64,000 nucleotides of DNA. Origin: Microcoleus sp. FACHB-61 (lineage in GTDB: Bacteria; Cyanobacteriota; Cyanobacteriia; Cyanobacteriales; Microcoleaceae). Shown piece by piece: positions 33,518-43,065 of this stretch. Every line of letters starts with the position of its first letter. The stretch's first letter is position 1. Where the stretch lies: the NCBI GenBank assembly GCA_014695295.1, contig JACJNY010000061.1, forward strand, positions 124,001 through 188,000, read 5' to 3'. The translations under genes and the position numbers were made by a program. The notes beneath the pieces were generated by a model. It was not told where the DNA came from. It ran no database searches and saw only the letters and a list, made by a program, of their open reading frames with translations.

Positions 33518-34618
33518 TTACTTTAGTTCCCGCAATGCCGCCTCAGCTTTTTCTGCACCCTCATTGTTGCCTTGCTGGCGGTAAGTGTCGAGGGCTTGTT
33601 GAAAAGCTTGAATTGCTTCGGATTTGCGATCGCGCGCTTTGAGTGCCTTACCCATATTGTAATAAGCTTCTGCGCGGTCTCGATCGAGCTCAATCACTCG
33701 CCTAAAAGTGGTAATCGCTCCTAAAAAATCTTGTTTTTCCAGTTGAATTTCCCCGATCCCCGAGTGTGCTTCAACTAAATTCGGTCGCACCGCAATAGCC
33801 CGCTGATAAGCTACAAGCGCTGCGTCGAAGTCTTTTTGAGCCTGGAGAAGTTCGCCAATTTCTAGCTGCACTTCTGGATTCCGGGGCTCCAATTTCGCAG
33901 CTTCTTCAAAAGCTGCTAGCCCTTCGGAAGTGTTGCCGCCCCGCAGCAAAGCAGTGCCTAATTTTAACTGGACACCGGCTTGTTTGGGAGCGAGTTCGGC
34001 TGCTTGTTGGAGCACGGTGACAGCACTGGCAAAATTTCCCTGCTGGATCAATACTAAACCCATTGAAGAATAAGCTTGCCAACTTTTCGGATCGAGGGCG
34101 ATCGCCTCTTGGTATGCTTTAAAAGCACCGCTGTAATCTTTTTGCTGAAAGAGTACCACTCCGAGACCGATCCGCGCATTGACATTTTTGCGATCGAGCA
34201 CAGCGGCGCGGCGGTAAGCTGCGGCTGCTGCAGGATAGTTTTGCAACTTCGCCATAGCATATCCTAAGGCGTATTGGAAGTCAGCATTGTTCGGTTCGAG
34301 ACCGATAGCTTGTTGGTAAAATCCCACTGAGGCTTGATAGTTGCCCTGACGCGCTTCTAAATAGCCAATACCCGCAAAAATGCGGGGGTTTTCCGCATCT
34401 AAACGTGCCGCTTCCTGATAAATGGCGATCGCCTTACTGTAGTCTCCTAAATCTACCAACTCGCGCCCTTCTCGCAGCAGAGCATCTAAATTTGAATTAT
34501 TTTGAGGGTTGACTTCAACTGAAGTTTCTGCTGAGAACGCTATTTGCGGCGCTGCAACAGCGAGCCCGGCTACCAAAAGCGTACTGAATACCAAGAGACT
34601 TTGTTTGTATACGGCCAT
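33518..34618 (-). CDS. Periplasmic or lumenal TPR repeat protein
   Basis: The ATG at 34618 (MAVYKQSLLVF) is preferred over a TTG three codons upstream. A signal peptide spans about residues 1-30 (cleavage near IAFSAE). The rest is a chain of about nine tetratricopeptide repeats, each with the W/L-G-Y-A-P pattern such as AIAIYQEAARLDAENPRIFA. TPR solenoids act as assembly scaffolds. No catalytic motif is present, and the partner is unknown. The gene is monocistronic; the YbjQ-family gene is divergent, 151 bp away. Confidence 0.85.
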   Translation of the reverse strand: MAVYKQSLLVFSTLLVAGLAVAAPQIAFSAETSVEVNPQNNSNLDALLREGRELVDLGDYSKAIAIYQEAARLDAENPRIFAGIGYLEARQGNYQASVGFYQQAIGLEPNNADFQYALGYAMAKLQNYPAAAAAYRRAAVLDRKNVNARIGLGVVLFQQKDYSGAFKAYQEAIALDPKSWQAYSSMGLVLIQQGNFASAVTVLQQAAELAPKQAGVQLKLGTALLRGGNTSEGLAAFEEAAKLEPRNPEVQLEIGELLQAQKDFDAALVAYQRAIAVRPNLVEAHSGIGEIQLEKQDFLGAITTFRRVIELDRDRAEAYYNMGKALKARDRKSEAIQAFQQALDTYRQQGNNEGAEKAEAALRELK

Positions 34619-34768
34619 TTGTTTCAAAGCGTGTGTGGAATGAAAGAGCGAGTTGCTGTCCGCTTGCCAAGCTGACAGCTTAGGGTTTGCCGGAAATCTT
34701 TGAACGGGGAGATGTAGTAAATCTACAGAACTTGACTAACTCAAAATGTTCGTACTTGAGGGCAACTG

Positions 34769-35095
34769 ATGATTGTAACAACAACTGATATTATCCAAGG
34801 AGCAGAAATTCAATCTTACCTGGGAATTGTAACTGCTGAGGTGGTTTACGGCACCAACGCCCTGCGAGATTTCTTCGCGGGCATTCGCGACATCATCGGC
34901 GGGCGCACCGGCAGTTACGAGGAAGTGTTTCTCAAAGGACAGCGAGATGCCCTCGCGGAACTCGAAAAACGCGCTCAGCGCCTGGGCGCCAATGCCGTAA
35001 TCGGGGTGGAAGTTGACACCGGCACGATTAATGTAGACACGAACGGGGCTTTGCTGCTGATTACTGCCGTTGGGACGGCTGTAAGACTTCGCTAA
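34769..35095 (+). CDS. YbjQ/DUF74 family (heavy-metal-binding-like) protein
   Basis: This 108-residue protein matches the YbjQ family: an N-terminal ITTTDIIQGAEI-type strand, GIVTAEVVYGTNALRDFFAG, a helix with KGQRDALAELEKRAQRLGANAVIGVEVD and a C-terminal strand. Members form pentamers; metal binding and function are not proved. It is preceded only by a weak ribosome-binding site. A long open frame on the opposite strand is a shadow. Confidence 0.87.
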   Translation: MIVTTTDIIQGAEIQSYLGIVTAEVVYGTNALRDFFAGIRDIIGGRTGSYEEVFLKGQRDALAELEKRAQRLGANAVIGVEVDTGTINVDTNGALLLITAVGTAVRLR

Positions 35096-35150
35096 GCTGT
35101 CCTTCCTGTATACGTCCGCGAACTTTTCTAACTGGATAAAATAGTTATCC

Positions 35151-35179
35151 GTCATCAGTCATCAGTCATCAGTCATTAG
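35151..35179. repeat. Heptad repeat GTCATCA
   Basis: Four tandem copies of GTCATCA/GTCATTA lie between the YbjQ-family gene and the following membrane-protein gene. It is a short tandem repeat of the same class as the other heptads in the window. No function is assigned. Confidence 0.75.
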
Positions 35180-35339
35180 TGGCTTGCTGAGGGCTGATGA
35201 ATTTTTCGTTTCTTTCTTCGGACATAGATAGTGGTTATTTCCCCAGGCAGAGATAGTTTTTATCAATCTCAGCCACAATAAATGCTTAAGGTGAAAGATT
35301 GTTAAAAATTACATCAAGTCTCTGAGGAGAGGAAAAGCT

Positions 35340-35963
35340 ATGTCATACGTAAATAGACCTGTAGATAACGTTGTTAACGAGCCGACGGTAGTAAATCAAG
35401 TCGTTGAATATCACGATCGAGTGCGGTGGGGCCCGATTTTTTCAGGTTTGGTAATTGCGATCGGCACACAACTGGTGTTAAGTGCATTGGGTGCTGCGAT
35501 CGGGTTGAGCAACATTGCTAATTCAGGAGCTCCGCGCAGTATTTCAGGGGACGTGGGTACCGGCGTCGGAATTTGGTCAATTATCAGTTTGTTAATTAGC
35601 TTGGCAGTTGGCGGTTGGGTAACTGCTCGCGCTTGCGGCCCGATGAATCGCAACACAGCGCTTTTAAATGGAGCAATTTTGTGGGCAACTACCTTAACAA
35701 TTGGCTCTTGGCTGTTAGCAAATGGCGTGGCCGGTACTTTTGGCGTAATAGCTGCCAATGCGGGAGAAGCAATTAATCAAGCGCAGCAGGGCGGGGTGGA
35801 TTTGCCGAACCGAGCGCCTAACGTAACTGCTCAGGATACTCGCAATATTGCTGGTAATGCTGCGAAAGCTGGTTGGTCGTTTTTGTTCGGCTCGCTATTG
35901 GGTTTAGTTGCTTCGATGGTAGGAGCATCTGCGGGCGCACGCACTCCTCGGCATCACTCGTAA
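35340..35963 (+). CDS. Multi-pass membrane protein of unknown function
   Basis: This 207-residue protein has a soluble N-terminus (1-28), hydrophobic segments at about 30-56, 74-97, 108-141 and 177-199, and small-residue-rich helices (Gly/Ala). A loop with NRAPNVTAQDTRNIAGNA separates the last two. The ribosome-binding site GAGGAGAGG lies nine bases before the ATG, so expression is probably good. A terminator follows. Similar proteins occur in many bacteria but without known function. Confidence 0.75.
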   Translation: MSYVNRPVDNVVNEPTVVNQVVEYHDRVRWGPIFSGLVIAIGTQLVLSALGAAIGLSNIANSGAPRSISGDVGTGVGIWSIISLLISLAVGGWVTARACGPMNRNTALLNGAILWATTLTIGSWLLANGVAGTFGVIAANAGEAINQAQQGGVDLPNRAPNVTAQDTRNIAGNAAKAGWSFLFGSLLGLVASMVGASAGARTPRHHS

Positions 35964-35997
35964 AAGTTTGGTCGGACAAGGAAAGTTCATGTTCATT

Positions 35998-36025
35998 AAG
36001 GCACTTTTTTTAAGGTGCTTTTTTG
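35998..36025 (+). terminator. Rho-independent terminator of the membrane-protein gene
   Basis: GCAC (36001-36004) and GTGC (36015-36018), extended by an AAG/CTT pairing, enclose a T-rich loop and are followed by TTTTTTG. It lies 35 bases after the stop. Confidence 0.7.
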
Positions 36026-36036
36026 TTGGTTTATCG

Positions 36037-36116
36037 TTCCCAGGTTCTACCGGGGAACGCATTTATGGAGGCTTTGCCTCCATGTTTTTAAGTGGAGGCA
36101 GAGCCTGGTAACGAGT
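36037..36116. repeat. Palindromic repeat cluster CCAGG...GGAGGCAGAGCCTGG
   Basis: Nested inverted repeats are seen: GTTCCCAGG with CCTGGTAAC across the whole element, and ATGGAGGC/GCCTCCAT (36064-36082) inside. The layout, with CGTTCC and AACGAG at the edges, is typical of a dispersed non-coding repeat of Oscillatoriales. It sits beside the metH 3' end. Confidence 0.6.
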
Positions 36117-36158
36117 AGAATTTTTCACCGAGGAATGTGCGCGGGCGCACCCTAGAAA

Positions 36159-39100
36159 TTAAGCGGTGAAGTATTTGGCTGCTGGGTGATAGGTGATAAT
36201 TGCGGTTGTTGATTGTTCGGGATAAAGTTGTTCGCTTTCATCCATGTAGAGGTTGATGCGATCGCACCCCAACAATTCCAGTTGCTTGTACTGATCCGCC
36301 ATGTTCGGACAAGCGGGATAGCCGAAACTGTACCGCGAACCGCGATATCTTTGCGCTAGCATATCGCGAATGTTGTCCGGTTCTTCGCTACCAAATCCCA
36401 ATTCCCGGCGAATTCGCGCGTGAGTCCATTCTGCTATTGCTTCCGCTGTCTGTACCGCTAATCCGTGAAAGTAGAGATAGTCGGTATATTGATGGTTAGC
36501 AAATAGCTTTTGCGCGTACTCTGTAGCAATTTCTCCCACTGTGGCTACTTGCATCGGAAATACATCGATTTTACCCGATTCTTTGGGCGCGAAAAAGTCG
36601 GCAATGCACAGCCGGCGCGCCGATTTTTGCCGGGGAAAGGTGAATGTTGCAGCGGGTGTCGATACATCTTGCCCGTTATTCATAATTTCCGGGTCGTACA
36701 AATGCAGGGAATTGCCTTCAGCTTGACAGGGAAAATACCCGTAAATTGCTTGGGGATGCAACAGCTTCTCAGTGATTATTTTGTGTTTCCATTCCTCCAA
36801 TTTCGGATAAACTGTCTCAGCTAAGAAAGCGTCGTATTCTTCCCGCGATTGGTCTTTTGGCTTGCGGAACTGCCACTGACCGGCGATTAAGGCTTGCAAA
36901 TCTAAGTGCCAGAAAATCTCCTCAAAGGGGATGTCTTCTCCCTGCAACAGTTTCGTTCCCCAGAAAGGAGGACTCGGGCGATCGATATCTGCTGCAACTG
37001 CTTCGGAGCGCCTGGTATCTATCACCACAGGAGTATCTGCTTTATTGGGATCTTCTACAGAAGTTTCTGGCGAAGCTTTAGCTTCTTTAACCGCCCCATT
37101 ATCATCATCTATTTCATCTAAAAATCCTTGCAAATCTTCCCATTTACCAGCAGATTTTGCTGGCATAAGTTTGTCCATAAAGTGCAAGTCGGAAAACGCA
37201 TCTTTGCCGTAAACGACTTTACCTTTGTAGGTATTTTGGCAGTCTTCATGTACAAACTTGGGAGTCAAAGCCGCGCCGCCCAAAATTACGGGGACGGTGA
37301 TTCCTTTCTGGTTGAATACTTCCAGATTTTCTTTCATGAATGCGGTGGATTTTACCAGCAAGCCACTCATGGCTATACAGTCGGCTTTGTGCTTTTCGTA
37401 GGCTTCGATGATATTGTCAACTGGCTGTTTAATACCCAAGTTAATCACTCGGTAGCCATTGTTTGATAGGATAATATCAACTAAGTTTTTGCCAATGTCG
37501 TGAACGTCGCCTTTGACAGTAGCGATGATGAATGTGCCTTTGGCGTTGTCCCCGGATTCGGACTTTTCCATGTACGGTTCTAAATAGGCAACTGCCGCTT
37601 TCATGGTTTCTGCTGACTGCAATACAAATGGCAGTTGCATTTGTCCCGAACCGAACAATTCTCCGACTACTTTCATGCCGTCTAGCAAGAAGGTATTGAT
37701 AATGTGGAGGGGCGGATAGGTTTCTAATGCTTTGGCGAGTTGGATGTCGAGTCCAATGCGTTCGCCGTCGATGATGTGCTGCTTGAGGCGTTCTTCTACC
37801 GGGAGGCTGGCGTCTTCTGTCCGATCGCGCTTTGTGGTTTTGCCCGCAAACACCGTTGTCAGGTCGCCCAGGGGGTCGTAAACGCAAATATCGCCGTCAA
37901 ACTCCCGTTCGTCGTAAATGAGTTTACGGCAGATTTCTTGGTGTTTGGGGTCGATTTTGGCGATCGGCAAAATCTTATTAGGGCTGACAATTGCCGAGTC
38001 CATCCCGGCTTGCATTGCTTCGTGCAAAAACATGGAATTCAAGACTTGCCGCGCCGCCGGATTCAAGCCGAAGGAAATGTTAGAAACTCCTAATATTACG
38101 TGACATCCGGGCAATTCTTGGCGGATGCGGCGGATGGATTCGATGGTAGCTTTGCCGTTTTTTCTGTCTTCTTCAATCCCGGTGGAAATGGGCAATGCTA
38201 GGGTGTCAAAAAAGATTTCCTCGGCGGGAATTCCGTAGGCGACGGCGGCGTTATATGCGCGCTGGGCGATCGCAAATTTTTGGTCAGCCGTTCTCGCCAT
38301 CCCGTCTTCGTCAATCGTCCCGATAACTATGCCCGCGCCGTATTTTTTCGCCAACTCCAAAACTTGATAAAAACGCGGTTCTCCGTCTTCGTAGTTAGTG
38401 GAATTCAGCAAGCATTTGCCGCCCGCAACTTTTAAGCCTGCTTCCATCTTTTCCCATTCGGTGGAATCCAGCATTAAAGGGAGAGTTGCATTAGTCACAA
38501 CGCGCGAAACTAATTCTTTCATGTCTCGCACGCCGTCGCGGCCGACATAATCAACGTTGACATCGAGAATGTGCGCGCCTTCTCGCACTTGTTCCCTGGC
38601 CATTGCTACTAAACCGTCCCAGTCTTCGGCGTTTAGCAAATCGCGGCATTTTTTGGAACCGCTGGCGTTGAGTCTTTCGCCGACAATTAAGAAGGAATTC
38701 TCTTGTTCGTAGGGTTGGGCGCTATAAATTGAGGCGGCGGATGGTTCCCAAGTAATTTCGCGGATTTTGGGTTTAAGAGTTTTGCCAATTTCTGCTAGTT
38801 CGCGGATGTGATCGTAGCGGGTGCCGCAGCAGCCGCCGATGACTTGCACGCCTAAGTCTTCGACAAAGCGCATCAAGGCCATTTTTAATTCTATTGGCGT
38901 GAGTTTGTAGTGCGCGTGGCCGCCGATGTTTTCGGGTAAACCAGCGTTGGGAACGCAGGAAACGACGAAGGGCGAATGTTCGGAAAGGTATTTGACGTGT
39001 TCCGCCATGCGATCGGGCCCGGTGGCGCAGTTGAGGCCTAAAATGTCGATCGGGTACGGCTGCAAAATGGCTAGGGCGGCGCTAATGTCGGAACCTACTA

Positions 39101-39710
39101 ACATTGTGCCGGTCGCTTCCATTGTCACTGATACCATTAACGGAATTCGCGCACCTTTTTTCTTAAATACTTCTTCAATGGCATTTAATGCTGATTTAAT
39201 TTGCAGCACATCTTGACAAGTTTCGACAATAAATAAGTCAACGCCGCCGTCATAAAGTCCTTCTGCTTGTTCGGTAAAAGCGGCGGTGAGAGTGTCGAAA
39301 TCGATGTGTCCTAATGTTGGCAATTTGGTGCCTGGCCCGATCGATCCTGCGACAAATCTCGGTTTTTCTGGCGTGGAAAATTCGGCGGCGATACCCTTAG
39401 CGAGTTCGGCGGCAGTTTTGTTGAGATAATATGCTTTGTCTGCTAAATCATATTCGGCGAGAACGATGGAAGCAGCGCCGAAGGTGTCTGTTTCGATGAC
39501 ATCGGCCCCTGCTTCGAGGAATCCCCGGTGCACGTTGGCGACGGCTTCCGGCTTGGTGTGGACGAGATATTCGTTGCAGCCTTCGTATTCTTTGCCGCCA
39601 AAGTCTTCTGCGGTGAGGTTTTGGACTTGCAGGTTGGTTCCCATTGCGCCGTCGAAGACGATGACGGGGCGCGAGGGGTGGTGGAGGCGATCGAGGAATC
39701 TGCTATTCAT
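36159..39710 (-). CDS. metH: Cobalamin-dependent methionine synthase MetH
   Basis: This 1183-residue, four-module enzyme transfers the methyl group from 5-methyltetrahydrofolate to homocysteine via methylcobalamin. The homocysteine domain (about 1-325) has zinc ligands Cys228 (GLNCATGP) and Cys294/Cys295 (GGCCGTRYD). The pterin-binding domain follows (about 340-620, with [12 protein letters not shown]). The B12 domain has the DVHDIGKN motif with the cobalt-binding His near 737. The C-terminal reactivation domain (about 910-1183) has [15 protein letters not shown] near 1141. Full length for the family; no B12 riboswitch was seen upstream. Monocistronic. Confidence 0.97.
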   Translation of the reverse strand: MNSRFLDRLHHPSRPVIVFDGAMGTNLQVQNLTAEDFGGKEYEGCNEYLVHTKPEAVANVHRGFLEAGADVIETDTFGAASIVLAEYDLADKAYYLNKTAAELAKGIAAEFSTPEKPRFVAGSIGPGTKLPTLGHIDFDTLTAAFTEQAEGLYDGGVDLFIVETCQDVLQIKSALNAIEEVFKKKGARIPLMVSVTMEATGTMLVGSDISAALAILQPYPIDILGLNCATGPDRMAEHVKYLSEHSPFVVSCVPNAGLPENIGGHAHYKLTPIELKMALMRFVEDLGVQVIGGCCGTRYDHIRELAEIGKTLKPKIREITWEPSAASIYSAQPYEQENSFLIVGERLNASGSKKCRDLLNAEDWDGLVAMAREQVREGAHILDVNVDYVGRDGVRDMKELVSRVVTNATLPLMLDSTEWEKMEAGLKVAGGKCLLNSTNYEDGEPRFYQVLELAKKYGAGIVIGTIDEDGMARTADQKFAIAQRAYNAAVAYGIPAEEIFFDTLALPISTGIEEDRKNGKATIESIRRIRQELPGCHVILGVSNISFGLNPAARQVLNSMFLHEAMQAGMDSAIVSPNKILPIAKIDPKHQEICRKLIYDEREFDGDICVYDPLGDLTTVFAGKTTKRDRTEDASLPVEERLKQHIIDGERIGLDIQLAKALETYPPLHIINTFLLDGMKVVGELFGSGQMQLPFVLQSAETMKAAVAYLEPYMEKSESGDNAKGTFIIATVKGDVHDIGKNLVDIILSNNGYRVINLGIKQPVDNIIEAYEKHKADCIAMSGLLVKSTAFMKENLEVFNQKGITVPVILGGAALTPKFVHEDCQNTYKGKVVYGKDAFSDLHFMDKLMPAKSAGKWEDLQGFLDEIDDDNGAVKEAKASPETSVEDPNKADTPVVIDTRRSEAVAADIDRPSPPFWGTKLLQGEDIPFEEIFWHLDLQALIAGQWQFRKPKDQSREEYDAFLAETVYPKLEEWKHKIITEKLLHPQAIYGYFPCQAEGNSLHLYDPEIMNNGQDVSTPAATFTFPRQKSARRLCIADFFAPKESGKIDVFPMQVATVGEIATEYAQKLFANHQYTDYLYFHGLAVQTAEAIAEWTHARIRRELGFGSEEPDNIRDMLAQRYRGSRYSFGYPACPNMADQYKQLELLGCDRINLYMDESEQLYPEQSTTAIITYHPAAKYFTA

Positions 39711-39798
39711 AAGCGGTAAAAAAAAACGCAGGTGCTATATATTTACAATTTTCTCTATTGTGCAATATTGTCAACAATTATGTGAATGTTGGGAACTA

Positions 39799-40107
39799 AT
39801 GACTGAAGGATTTAATGCTGCTGACAATAGTTTGCTCGTACCTGTAATTTTACCGATCGCCCTGGATAATTGTCAAAATTCTGTTGGGGGCGAGGCTGCG
39901 GCGGCAAAACGGGCGATCGGCTGCAAGGGGTTTTTCCGCTTAACTGTTGAGGAATTTTGCGAAAATGCGATCGAAATAATTAAACGAGTGATGTTAAAGG
40001 GCGATCGGATTCTCTTGCAGCAAGCCGGGGAAGATATCGCCGCGATAATTGTGGAAACCGAGTTTCACAAGCTAGATTATCTGATGGCAGATCTCAAACC
40101 TTCATAA
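39799..40107 (+). CDS. Phd/YefM-like antitoxin-type protein
   Basis: From the ATG at 39799 the product has 102 residues. The frame is open further upstream, but that part overlaps metH on the other strand. The segment FRLTVEEFCENAIEIIKRV followed by GDRILLQQAGEDIAAIIVE has the Phd/YefM pattern (a helix binding DNA, then a 'GE/KPVAAIV' strand). An N-terminal extension of about 40 residues is unusual. No toxin gene is adjacent; the coiled-coil gene converges on it. Assignment rests on motif similarity only. Confidence 0.55.
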   Translation: MTEGFNAADNSLLVPVILPIALDNCQNSVGGEAAAAKRAIGCKGFFRLTVEEFCENAIEIIKRVMLKGDRILLQQAGEDIAAIIVETEFHKLDYLMADLKPS

Positions 40108-40139
40108 TATTCTTGCCTGACGGAGAAGAATATTATGAA
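40101..40139 (+). terminator. Perfect 14-bp inverted repeat over the stop codon
   Basis: TTCATAATATTCTT (40101-40114) and AAGAATATTATGAA (40126-40139) are exact reverse complements with an 11-base loop. The TAA stop at 40105-40107 lies inside the left arm. AT-rich stems like this can act as terminators or as a regulator site; no U-run follows. Confidence 0.6.
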
Positions 40140-40257
40140 GATGAAGGAGGAATCCACTGCATTTACCCGGACGAAGTTTTATAGAACTTTATATGTATGG
40201 TGCGCCGTGCGCCCCTTACCCCTATAAGTAGTGCGTCAAACTATACACAGCATCTCA

Positions 40258-41076
40258 TTATTTCTTTCTCATCCTTCTCTGTGAACCTCTTTTATGCAGG
40301 CGCTTAATTTCCGTTTCGCTTCCTTTAAATTCAACTTCTTCTCTAATTTCTATATCTGCAGCTTTTACGTCGCTTCCGCTCATTTCTTCCTCTTCCTCAA
40401 TCTCCTCTGAATGCTGTTGATTTTCTATTAGCTGCACTGCTAATCGAGAATCTTGAATCGGCAATTGTTCTATTTTATGAGTAATTTCAGTTTCTCCAAT
40501 CCGATAATCCATTCCCGCCACCGCTAAATCTTCCTGTGACGCTGAAAATTCATCGATTGCTTGACCCACTTCAATTTCTACAAAATTATTCTGCATTTCC
40601 GCCGCTGCTAAATCTTCCTCCGAAGCAGGAAAATCATCAATTTCTTGACTAATTTCAGTTTCTCTGATTTCCTTCTCTACTAGCTGCATTGATAACTGCT
40701 GCTTTTCCATTGACAATTGCTCAACCCGCGCCGCAAGCATTCTAATCTGTTCGTTGAGAATGCGAATTTCTCGGTTTTGCTGCTGAATCTGTTCTTCGGC
40801 ATCAGCAATAGTTCGATTTCTCTCTAATATCACCTCATTTCTAGTTTCTAATTCCAAAGCGCTCATTGCCGCTTTAATCACATTATAAAAATGCGACTTA
40901 GATACATCAACTTGTTTAGCATTATGGCGACTTTTCCCTAAAAGCCCAATCTTTTCTCCTTGCTTAACAGCCAAGACAAAACCTTGATGATTTTTAATTT
41001 TTAATTCTTTGACAAAATCCACTTGAACTAAACTGCAAATATATTTGTGACAGTCAAAATAAAATTCTGCTTTCAT
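40258..41076 (-). CDS. Coiled-coil protein of unknown function
   Basis: The ATG at 41076 gives 272 residues. Residues 1-80 are a small globular region with HFYNVIKAAMSALELETR; 80-130 form a strong coiled coil (NREIRILNEQIRMLAARVEQ). Between about 135 and 215 there are three diverged internal repeats of the type EI-x-x-x-ID-x-F-x-AS-x-EDLA-x-A. The tail is acidic then strongly basic (KRGSQRRMRKK). It lies 105 bp downstream of the dual-OB gene on the same strand. No known family was recognised. Confidence 0.65.
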   Translation of the reverse strand: MKAEFYFDCHKYICSLVQVDFVKELKIKNHQGFVLAVKQGEKIGLLGKSRHNAKQVDVSKSHFYNVIKAAMSALELETRNEVILERNRTIADAEEQIQQQNREIRILNEQIRMLAARVEQLSMEKQQLSMQLVEKEIRETEISQEIDDFPASEEDLAAAEMQNNFVEIEVGQAIDEFSASQEDLAVAGMDYRIGETEITHKIEQLPIQDSRLAVQLIENQQHSEEIEEEEEMSGSDVKAADIEIREEVEFKGSETEIKRLHKRGSQRRMRKK

Positions 41077-41181
41077 CAAAAAGCACCCCTTTCTGCTACA
41101 GTCCCGCAGAATTATAGCACGAACAGAGTTTTTGCGGGAAATAAAAAGAAATAAATAATCGATAGCCCATTTTGGTCAAAA

Positions 41182-41862
41182 CTAAATTTCATCATCAACA
41201 ACATCTTCCGGCAACTCTACCACACCCGCAATCAACTTCCAACAAGGGTCATCTCCCTTCCAATTCTCGGGCCGCCAAGGCATACTCAAACTCACTGTTA
41301 CCAAACAAGCTTTTTGCGGTCGATACCCCAATTCTAACTTGAGAATAAACACCGGATCGGTAATTGTTGCAGTCAATCTTTGACCATGCTGCGTGACAAT
41401 AGATCCTTTCCATTGATTACCACCTTTCTTTCTTTTAAGTGGCTCGTTTACCGTAAATCTTACTGCTTTGACTAATTGCAAAGTTAGGCGCTCGCACATT
41501 GGCAAAGACTGCATATATTCCACGGTAACATATCGCAAATCGTTGTGCAAAATATATTCTTGACTATTGCAATATTTCAGCAAATATGCTGGCGCAACTT
41601 TCCCTACTTGCCGCCATTCTCCCGGTAAAACAGAAAGATTTTCACACGCAAACCCAAAGTCCGGTCCCGTCTTGGCCAGAGGGATTTCTAGAACATCTAA
41701 CAACGCGGGTTCAAGTCTATTTATCAGCCACATTGCTTTAGGAATTCGGCCATCTGGTAAGTCGGAAACAGGACGCACCCACTTACCTTGAAGTTCATTA
41801 ATTCCGGCGATGCACCTGTCGCGGTTTTTCCAGGAATTAGCGAGACAAATTATTTGAGCCAT
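41182..41862 (-). CDS. Dual OB-fold domain protein
   Basis: This 226-residue protein starts MAQIICLANSWKNRDRCIAG and contains GKWVRPVSDLPDGRI; both parts are typical of the dual OB-containing domain family, whose members sit beside DUF488 genes and nucleic-acid-related conflict genes. The second half (about 115-220) is beta-rich. Nucleic-acid binding is the expected but unproved role. It is encoded downstream of two DUF488 genes on the same strand. A GATTTTA heptad array ends two bases from its start codon, replacing a Shine-Dalgarno sequence. Confidence 0.7.
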   Translation of the reverse strand: MAQIICLANSWKNRDRCIAGINELQGKWVRPVSDLPDGRIPKAMWLINRLEPALLDVLEIPLAKTGPDFGFACENLSVLPGEWRQVGKVAPAYLLKYCNSQEYILHNDLRYVTVEYMQSLPMCERLTLQLVKAVRFTVNEPLKRKKGGNQWKGSIVTQHGQRLTATITDPVFILKLELGYRPQKACLVTVSLSMPWRPENWKGDDPCWKLIAGVVELPEDVVDDEI

Positions 41863-41864
41863 TC

Positions 41865-41903
41865 GATTTTAGATTTTAGATTTTAGATTTTAGATTTTAG
41901 ATT
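41865..41903. repeat. GATTTTA heptad repeat abutting the dual-OB gene start
   Basis: Five GATTTTA units and a partial sixth start two bases from the ATG at 41860-41862 and stretch away from it. In the mRNA these are UAAAAUC units directly before AUG. The same array type touches the starts of sbcC and the DUF3082 gene. Confidence 0.85.
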
Positions 41904-41934
41904 CATCCCACAATGATATAGTATTTTTACTAAA

Positions 41935-42387
41935 TCAAAGATGATTAATTGTGACATTTTTCCACTTCTCGCTGAGATATTCAGCAACTAAGCGGCGGTG
42001 ACAATTATGAGGTTTTGGTTCGCTACAAAGCAGACACCCGCAGTCTAAAATATCCGCTGAAACCTGGTGTTCAATTTGTCGCTCGCCCATCAACTCCAAA
42101 AACTTCTGTTCATAAACATCCCAATCTCCCTTTTTCTTTTTATAATCATCCAAAATATCTGGAGTCGGCGCTAAATCCAAAAGGTGAACGTACTCAATAT
42201 TGCCAATTGTTCGCAAAAAATACTCTAAATCTTTCCGCTTAGCAAAACCCGCCAACTGCGACACATTATTCAGCCGCGTATCTATCACCGTGCGGACTCC
42301 CGCTTTCATCAAAGTATCAAAAAACTGCTCGGCGCTTTTTTGAGTAAAACCAATTGTAAATAAATTAATTGCTTTCTTTGCTGACAT
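41935..42387 (-). CDS. DUF488 family protein (second of pair)
   Basis: This 150-residue protein has the DUF488 hallmarks: LFTIGFTQKSAEQFFDTLMK at the start, VRTVIDTRLN and a C-terminal LLCSEPKPHNCHRRLVAEYL with a conserved Cys-x(n)-Cys-His. It is short for the family but complete. Its start overlaps the end of the upstream DUF488 gene by 23 bases, indicating coupling. DUF488 proteins are of unknown function; the CxxE...CHR motif suggests a thiol/His active or metal site. Confidence 0.85.
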   Translation of the reverse strand: MSAKKAINLFTIGFTQKSAEQFFDTLMKAGVRTVIDTRLNNVSQLAGFAKRKDLEYFLRTIGNIEYVHLLDLAPTPDILDDYKKKKGDWDVYEQKFLELMGERQIEHQVSADILDCGCLLCSEPKPHNCHRRLVAEYLSEKWKNVTINHL

Positions 42388-42991
42388 AAGCGATTTCCAA
42401 TCCGTGACGATAATAAGCTGTGTCTAAATCAACTATTTCCTGTTTAACTTGAGGCTCTAAGTCAAACAAGCTTAGCTGAATTGGCTCATTATTTTTTTTC
42501 CCTTTGTTAAACTTGCTCAAAAGTCTTTCTTCTAAATGCTGGTGCGATTCTAAATTGCCATCTGACAGAATGTGATTAATCTGGAAATTAAATTCTTTGA
42601 GCTTGTAGCAAACTAAAATAGTCCGGTGACAAGTAATCGGGTCTTTTTCCGCACACATTAAACTAATTTTATAATTGGATGCGCCTTTTAGCAAGCGCTG
42701 AATTCCTGCGGAAAATAGAGGAGTGGCTGCTATGCGATCGTATAAAGCTTTACCGCTAGTATCGTAACAGCTTAAATCTTCTGGTCTGGCGCCCAACTCT
42801 TTGCCTAAAAAAACATATTTAATGCCGACCCTTGACAGAGAAGCTGTAATTTCGGATTTATTAAAATGAGGTAAATAGCGGCTGAAAGGATGCGATCGCA
42901 CGTCCGCAACCGCCATAATTCCGTGTTGTTGCAGCAGCAAAACAAACGCTTCAATACTCAGATTGGAGTGTCCGATCGTAAATAATTCCAT
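42365..42991 (-). CDS. DUF488 family protein (first of pair)
   Basis: The 208-residue protein begins MELFTIGHSNLSIEAFVLLL, has VADVRSHPFSRYLPHFNK and SLMCAEKDPITCHRTIL, the standard DUF488 signature. The tail (about 150-208) is charged and probably flexible. It is the first gene of a run DUF488-DUF488-dual OB-coiled coil on the minus strand. Two DUF488 paralogues side by side with clear sequence divergence suggest distinct subunits of one assembly. Confidence 0.87.
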   Translation of the reverse strand: MELFTIGHSNLSIEAFVLLLQQHGIMAVADVRSHPFSRYLPHFNKSEITASLSRVGIKYVFLGKELGARPEDLSCYDTSGKALYDRIAATPLFSAGIQRLLKGASNYKISLMCAEKDPITCHRTILVCYKLKEFNFQINHILSDGNLESHQHLEERLLSKFNKGKKNNEPIQLSLFDLEPQVKQEIVDLDTAYYRHGLEIAYVSKESN

Positions 42992-43065
42992 TGCTTCGAT
43001 CTTAGTATTCAGTCCGCCTGCGCGAAGTAGAATTTGTGCAGCCCGATTGTTTCAACCTCTCGACT

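Noticed and set aside
39436-39798. Upstream extension of the Phd-like gene
   Set aside because: This part is antisense to metH and unlike any antitoxin; ATG 39799 lies outside metH.
39711-39798. Cobalamin riboswitch in front of metH
   Set aside because: The gap is under 100 bp, AT-rich and lacks the B12-box.
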